NCBI GenBank assembly: GCA_026874595.1
Contig: CM049308.1
Coordinates: forward strand, 47,869,327-47,933,326
DNA: 64,000 bases
Source: Sipunculus nudus
Taxonomy: Eukaryota; Annelida; Sipuncula; Golfingiida; Sipunculidae
Direction of reading: 5' to 3'
Each line of letters opens with the position of its first letter. The first letter of the stretch is position 1. The notes below the pieces were generated by a model. It saw only the letters and a program-made list of their open reading frames with translations, was not told the origin of the DNA and made no database searches. This document shows positions 59,622-64,000 of the stretch, one piece after another. The position numbers were made by a program, and so were the translations under genes.

Positions 59622-60723
59622 GCAAAACAGCATATCACAATACATCCCAAACACAGCATAAAGATGACTCAGGAGATGAATCACAAAACAGCATATCACA
59701 AAACATCCAAAACACAGCATAAAAATGACTCAGGAGATAAATCACAAAACAGCATATCACAATACATCCCAAACACAGCATAAAGATGACTCAGGAGATG
59801 AATCACAAAACAGCATATCACAATACATCCCAAACACAGCATAAAGATGACTCAGGAGATGAATCACAAAACAGCATATCACAATACATCCCAAACACAG
59901 CATAAAGATGACTCAGGAGATGAATCACAAAACAGCATATCAAAATACATCCAAAACACAGCATAAAGATGACTCAGGAGATGAATCACAAAACAGCATA
60001 TCACAATACATCCCAAACACAGCATAAAGATGACTCAGGAGATGAATCACAAAACAGCATATCACAATACATCCAAAATACAGCATAAAGATGACTCAGG
60101 AGATAAATCACAAAACAGCATATCACAATACATCCCAAACACAGCATAAAGATGACTCAGGAGATGAATCACAAAACAGCATATCACAATACATCCAAAA
60201 CACAGCATAAAGATGACTCAGGAGATGAATCACAAAACAGCATATCACAATACATCCAAAATACAGCATAAAGATGACTCAGGAGATAAATCACAAAACA
60301 GCATATCACAATACATCCAAAACACAGCATAAAGATGACTCAGGAGATGCATGAATCACAAAACAGCATATCACAATACATCCAAAACACAGCATAAAGA
60401 TGACTCAGGAGATAAATCACAAAACAGCATATCACAATACATCCCAAACACAGCATAAAGATGACTCAGGAGATAAATCACAAAACAGCATATCACAATA
60501 CATCCAAAACACAGCATAAAGATGACTCAGGAGATGAATCACAAAACAGCATATCACAATACATCCAAAACACAGCATAAAGATGACTCAGGAGATGAAT
60601 CACAAAACAGCATATCACAATACATCCCAAACACAGCATAAAGATGACTCAGGAGATGAATCACAAAACAGCATATCACAATACATCCCAAACACAGCAT
60701 AAAGATGACTCAGGAGATAAATA
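59622..60723. repeat. 60/61-bp minisatellite, about 18 copies, 15 bp from an exon acceptor
   Basis: The unit runs AAAACAGCATATCACAATAC, then ATCCCAAACACAGCATAAAG, then ATGACTCAGGAGATGAATCAC. Variation is limited to CCC/CCA, TGAA/TAAA and an insertion GCATGAATC near 60350. Very homogeneous, hence recently expanded. Every unit contains TGACTCA, the AP-1 consensus. It lies in intron 3-4 of the minus-strand gene, adjoining the exon 4 acceptor. Confidence 0.95.
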
Positions 60724-60910
60724 ATGTTGAAAAGATTGCCATAGGAAATGTCTCTAAGTGGTTCAGGGAATTGTACACAAGGCAACAGTTTCATACATAA
60801 GTTATGGCATTTTTACCTTTGGCAATTTTTTACTCTGACATCTCTACCAGGCACCATCTTACATACACATGAAATGCAGCATATGGTAATGTATGTAGAG
60901 AAGTTTGTAC

Positions 60911-61075
60911 CTAATGACCTCCTCACTGGTCATGTGAGAGGCATTTTGTAGGGCCTGGTCCGGGATCAAGCAGCCTTCCTCAGAGTTGATCACCAGCAGA
61001 GGCAGCTGGTTCAGTGCTACCATGCTCACTGACGTTGTGTCAAGATGACTCAAGGTGTCCCCCCTGTTTGCCGCC
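60911..61075 (-). CDS. Unidentified minus-strand gene, exon 3
   Basis: 165-bp exon with a TTGTCAG acceptor and a GTACAA donor. It encodes AANRGDTLSHLDTTSVSM then VALNQLPLLVINSEEGCLIP, ending MTSEEVI. The phases agree with exons 2 and 4. LPLL...followed by exon 4 is the part that suggests a RhoGAP-like fold. Confidence 0.8.
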
Positions 61076-61458
61076 CTGACAACAGGAATACAAAATAAGT
61101 ATACTGTACTGTCTGTACTAAGTTCACAGGTTCAACACTTCATTACTGTAATCAAAACAAGTAACCAGTGATAGTCATCTTGAATGAAAATGTCTGCAAA
61201 ATCTGGACAGTACACAAGTAAATATATGAGAGGACATGGTACAGAAGTTAGCTGAAACCTAATAGATGTACAACTCTGATTGTCATAAGCAGCTGCTTTA
61301 GAATTAAAGAAAAGAACATTAAGATGAATGAAATATCCTTTTTTCAGCAGTTTCAAACACAGCCAAGGGACTTGTAATTCTTAGAGATTTTATGTTATAT
61401 AGGTAATGTAAAATGGCTGCAGCCTGACATCCAAACTGTGATTTTTACTCATACATAC

Positions 61459-61491
61459 CCATACATGCAGTCAATGAAAGCTACAACAGAT
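61459..61491 (-). CDS. Unidentified minus-strand gene, exon 2 (33-bp microexon)
   Basis: The acceptor is TTATTTTTAG and the donor is GTATGT. It encodes SVVAFIDCMY with split codons at both ends. A closer AG (GTTGTAG) would give a stop with exon 1 phase, so the upstream AG was chosen. Confidence 0.6.
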
Positions 61492-61509
61492 CTAAAAATA
61501 AACCACACT

Positions 61510-63480
61510 TACTCTTTGATATTATGTTAACAGAAAATGCTAGGGAAAGGATGACACTATGATATTTTTTTCACAGACAAGGCTGGAGTAAGGATGACAC
61601 TTATTATATGATATTAATTATGTTTCACAGACAAAGCTGGGATGGGGCTGACACTCTATGATATTATGTTTCACAGACAAGGCTGGAGTAAGGCTGACAC
61701 TTTATTATATTCATCATGTTTCACAGACAAAGCTGAGGTAAGGCTGACACACTATTATATTCATTAAGTTTCAAAGTCAAAGCTAGGGTAAGGATGACAC
61801 TCTATGATATAATGTTTCACAGACAAAGCTGGGGTAAGGATGACACTTATTCTATGATATTATGTTTTGCAGACAAGGTTTGGGTAAGGATGACACACAC
61901 TGTGATATTATGTTTCACAGACAAAGCTGGGGTAAGGATGACACTTACGCTATGATATTATGTTTCACAGACAAGGTTTGGATAAGGATGACACACGCTC
62001 TGTGATATAATGTTTCACAGACAAAGCTGGGGTAAGGATGATATATTATATTATGTTTCACAGACAAGGCTGGAGTAATGCTGACACTTTATTATATTCA
62101 TCATGTTTCACAGACAAAGCTGAGGTAAGGCTGACACACTATTATATTCATTAAGTTTTAAAGTCAAAGCTAGGGTAAGGATGACACTCTATGATATGTT
62201 TCACAGACAAAGCTGGGGTAAGGATGACACTTATTCTATGATATTATGTTTTGCAGACAAAGTTAGGGTAAGGATGACACTTACTCTATGATATTATGTT
62301 TCACAGACAAGGATTGGGTAAGGATGACACTTAAGCTATGATATTATGATTCACAGACAAGGCTGGGATAAGGATGACACTTACTCTATGATATAATGTT
62401 TCACAGACAGAGCTGGGGTAAGGATGACATTTATTCTATGATATTATGTTTTGCAGACAAAGTTAGGGTAAGGATGACACTTACTCTATGATATTATGTT
62501 TCACAGACAAGGATTGGGTAAGGATGACACTTACGCTATGATATTATGATTCACAGACAAGGCTGGGATAAGGATGACATTTACTCTAAGATATAAATCA
62601 GGTTTCACAGACAAAGCATGGATAAGGATGACACTTACTATGTGATATTAATTATGTTTCACAGACAAGGTTTGGGTAAGGATGACACACACTCTGTGAT
62701 ATTATGTTTCACAGACAAGGCTGGAGTAAGGCTGACACTTTATTATATTCATCATGTTTCACAGACAAAGCTGAGGTAAGGCTGACACACTATTATATTC
62801 ATTATGTTTCAAAGACAAAGCTTGGGTAAGGATGACACTTACTCTATAAAATTTATTCAGTTTCACAGACAAGGCTGGGGTAATGATGACACACTATTAA
62901 ATTCATTATATTTCAAAGTCAAAGCTAGGGTAAGGATGACACTCTATGATATAATGTTTCACAGACAAAGCTGGGGTAAGGTTGACACCTATTCTATGAT
63001 ATTATGTTTTGCAGACAAAGTTAGGGTAGGGATGACACTTACCCTGTGATATTATGATTCACAGACAAGGCTGGGATAAGGATGACATTTACTCTAAGAT
63101 ATAAATCAGGTTTCACAGACAAAGCATGGATAAGGATGACACTTACTATGTGATATTAATTATGTTTCACAGACAAGGTTTGGGTAAGGATGACACACTC
63201 TGTGATATTATGTTTCCCAGACAAAGCTGGGGTAAGGATGACACTTATGCTATGATATTATGTTTCACAGACAAGGTTTGGGTTAGGATGACACACACTC
63301 TGTGATATTATATTTCACAGACAAAGCTGGGGTAAGGATGACACTTACGCTATGATATTATGTTTCACAGACAAGGTTTGGGTAGGGATAACACTTTCTC
63401 TATGATATTAATTATGTTTCACAGTCAAAGCTGGGGTTAGGATAACACTTACTCTATGATATTATGTTTCACAGATAAGG
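61510..63480. repeat. ~50-bp minisatellite made from an exon end plus its splice donor (about 40 copies)
   Basis: The unit on the plus strand runs TCTATGATATTATGTTTCAC, then AGACAAAGCTGGGGTAAGGA, then TGACACTTAC. On the minus strand this is GTAAGTGTCATCCTTACCCC onward, ending AATATCATAGA before the next GTAAGT. The last ~45 coding bases of exon 1 (CATCCTTACCCCCGCC...ATCATAGA) and its donor match the unit, so each copy repeats an exon end and a consensus donor. Higher-order blocks recur: TATATTCATTAAGTTT at 61760 and 62150, GACAAAGCATGGATAAGGA at 62610 and 63118. Confidence 0.93.
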
Positions 63481-63632
63481 CGGGGGTAAGGATGCTGTAA
63501 TATTCATCAGGATTGGTGCATGATGGAAAATTCTGCTCTATTGCTGCCAACAAGTTGCCAAAGCCTGTTACAGTGACATCAGGCTGAGGAACAGCAGGTT
63601 GTGATGGGCCTTGATCAGGGCTCGACAGGTGG
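63453..63632 (-). CDS. Unidentified minus-strand gene, first exon in the window
   Basis: 180-bp exon with a TTCTTTTCAG acceptor and a GTAAGT donor. It encodes HLSSPDQGPSQPAVPQPD then VTGFGNLLAAIEQNFPSCT and DEYYSILTPALSVKHNII. It begins mid-codon, so the N-terminal part lies right of 63632, possibly beyond the window. The final ~45 bp are the template of the adjoining tandem array. Across all eleven exons the protein has ~449 residues: a folded, possibly RhoGAP-like front and a long Ser/Pro/acidic tail. I could not identify the family. Confidence 0.75.
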
Positions 63633-64000
63633 CTGAAAAGAAATTGTAGAATAAACTAAAAAATAGACGACATAACAGATAAAACTGTCACATGACTACC
63701 TGTCAGTCTGAATTGTACTACTGAACTTGCAAAAATGAATTATAAAATAATTATGTGCTTTTCAAAATCTCATACAACTGATAAATCTATAGAGTCAAGA
63801 AGTATAAAATCGCAAAGTAGCTCATGTGAGCTGTGTAAGAAGTATTACATAAAACTGACCTATAACAGTGAAACTTGACAATGGTTAATGGTATCACTAT
63901 CAAAAGGGTGAAAAAAGGGAAATAAGTATGGCTGAGGTGCCCAGTCTCAATTTTTTGGTTCAAACAGTGATGCAGCATAGGTTGGGTGTCATATTAACCA
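63633..64000. other. Intron of the minus-strand gene, nothing recognised
   Basis: AT-rich sequence upstream of the exon. No further exon is clear before the window ends. Confidence 0.45.

Overview
This window is nuclear DNA from an animal, most likely a mollusc and probably a bivalve. The assignment is inference. It rests on split genes with GT-AG introns, an AT-rich background, tRNA-derived SINEs, CR1/L2-like and L1/Tx1-like LINE remnants, an Academ-like DNA transposon and very high minisatellite content. No bacterial operon, rRNA, functional tRNA or CRISPR array was found. Most of the window is intron and repeat. Two host genes point towards each other (tail to tail). || On the plus strand, exons at 885-985, 7363-7491 and 20034-20414 encode the C-terminus of a collagen glucosidase of the PGGHG/ATHL1 family (GH65-like). 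On the minus strand, eleven phase-compatible exons between 63632 and 27109 encode the last ~449 residues of a protein I cannot name. A ~100-residue stretch of it resembles the C-terminal half of a RhoGAP fold, and the rest is a low-complexity acidic tail ending DDFDFYD. || Layout. 1-884: upstream PGGHG intron made of ~127-bp dispersed subrepeats. 986-7362: second intron, with a 50-bp tandem array, a hairpin and a 1.9-kb palindrome-ended dispersed element. 7492-20033: last PGGHG intron, with a SINE and a ~70-bp minisatellite (10297-13619 and 19468-20033) split by a 5.85-kb Academ-like transposon (13620-19467). 20415-24300: 3' UTR and repeats. 24300-26995: 61-bp minisatellite. 27109-63632: the minus-strand gene. 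Its large introns hold nested palindrome-ended elements (27.4-50.4 kb), two LINE types, another SINE and three more minisatellites (51.3-52.6, 59.6-60.7 and 61.5-63.5 kb). || The most unusual theme is that tandem arrays sit at exon edges. The PGGHG array unit is a copy of the last exon's splice acceptor plus its first ~30 coding bases. These include the codon for a Glu that I align with a reported catalytic residue of the human enzyme. The 61.5-63.5 kb array unit is a copy of an exon's 3' end plus its GTAAGT donor. The arrays at 51.3-52.6 and 59.6-60.7 kb stop within about 20 bp of an exon boundary. A second theme is a dispersed repeat superfamily with a 29-nt hairpin at one end and a 12-nt perfect palindrome at the other, present in more than a dozen copies, often nested, with no visible coding capacity. 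A third is the decayed Academ-like element, whose 3-bp target duplication, long TIRs, XPG/FEN-type nuclease motifs and CXC cysteine domain can all be read directly.
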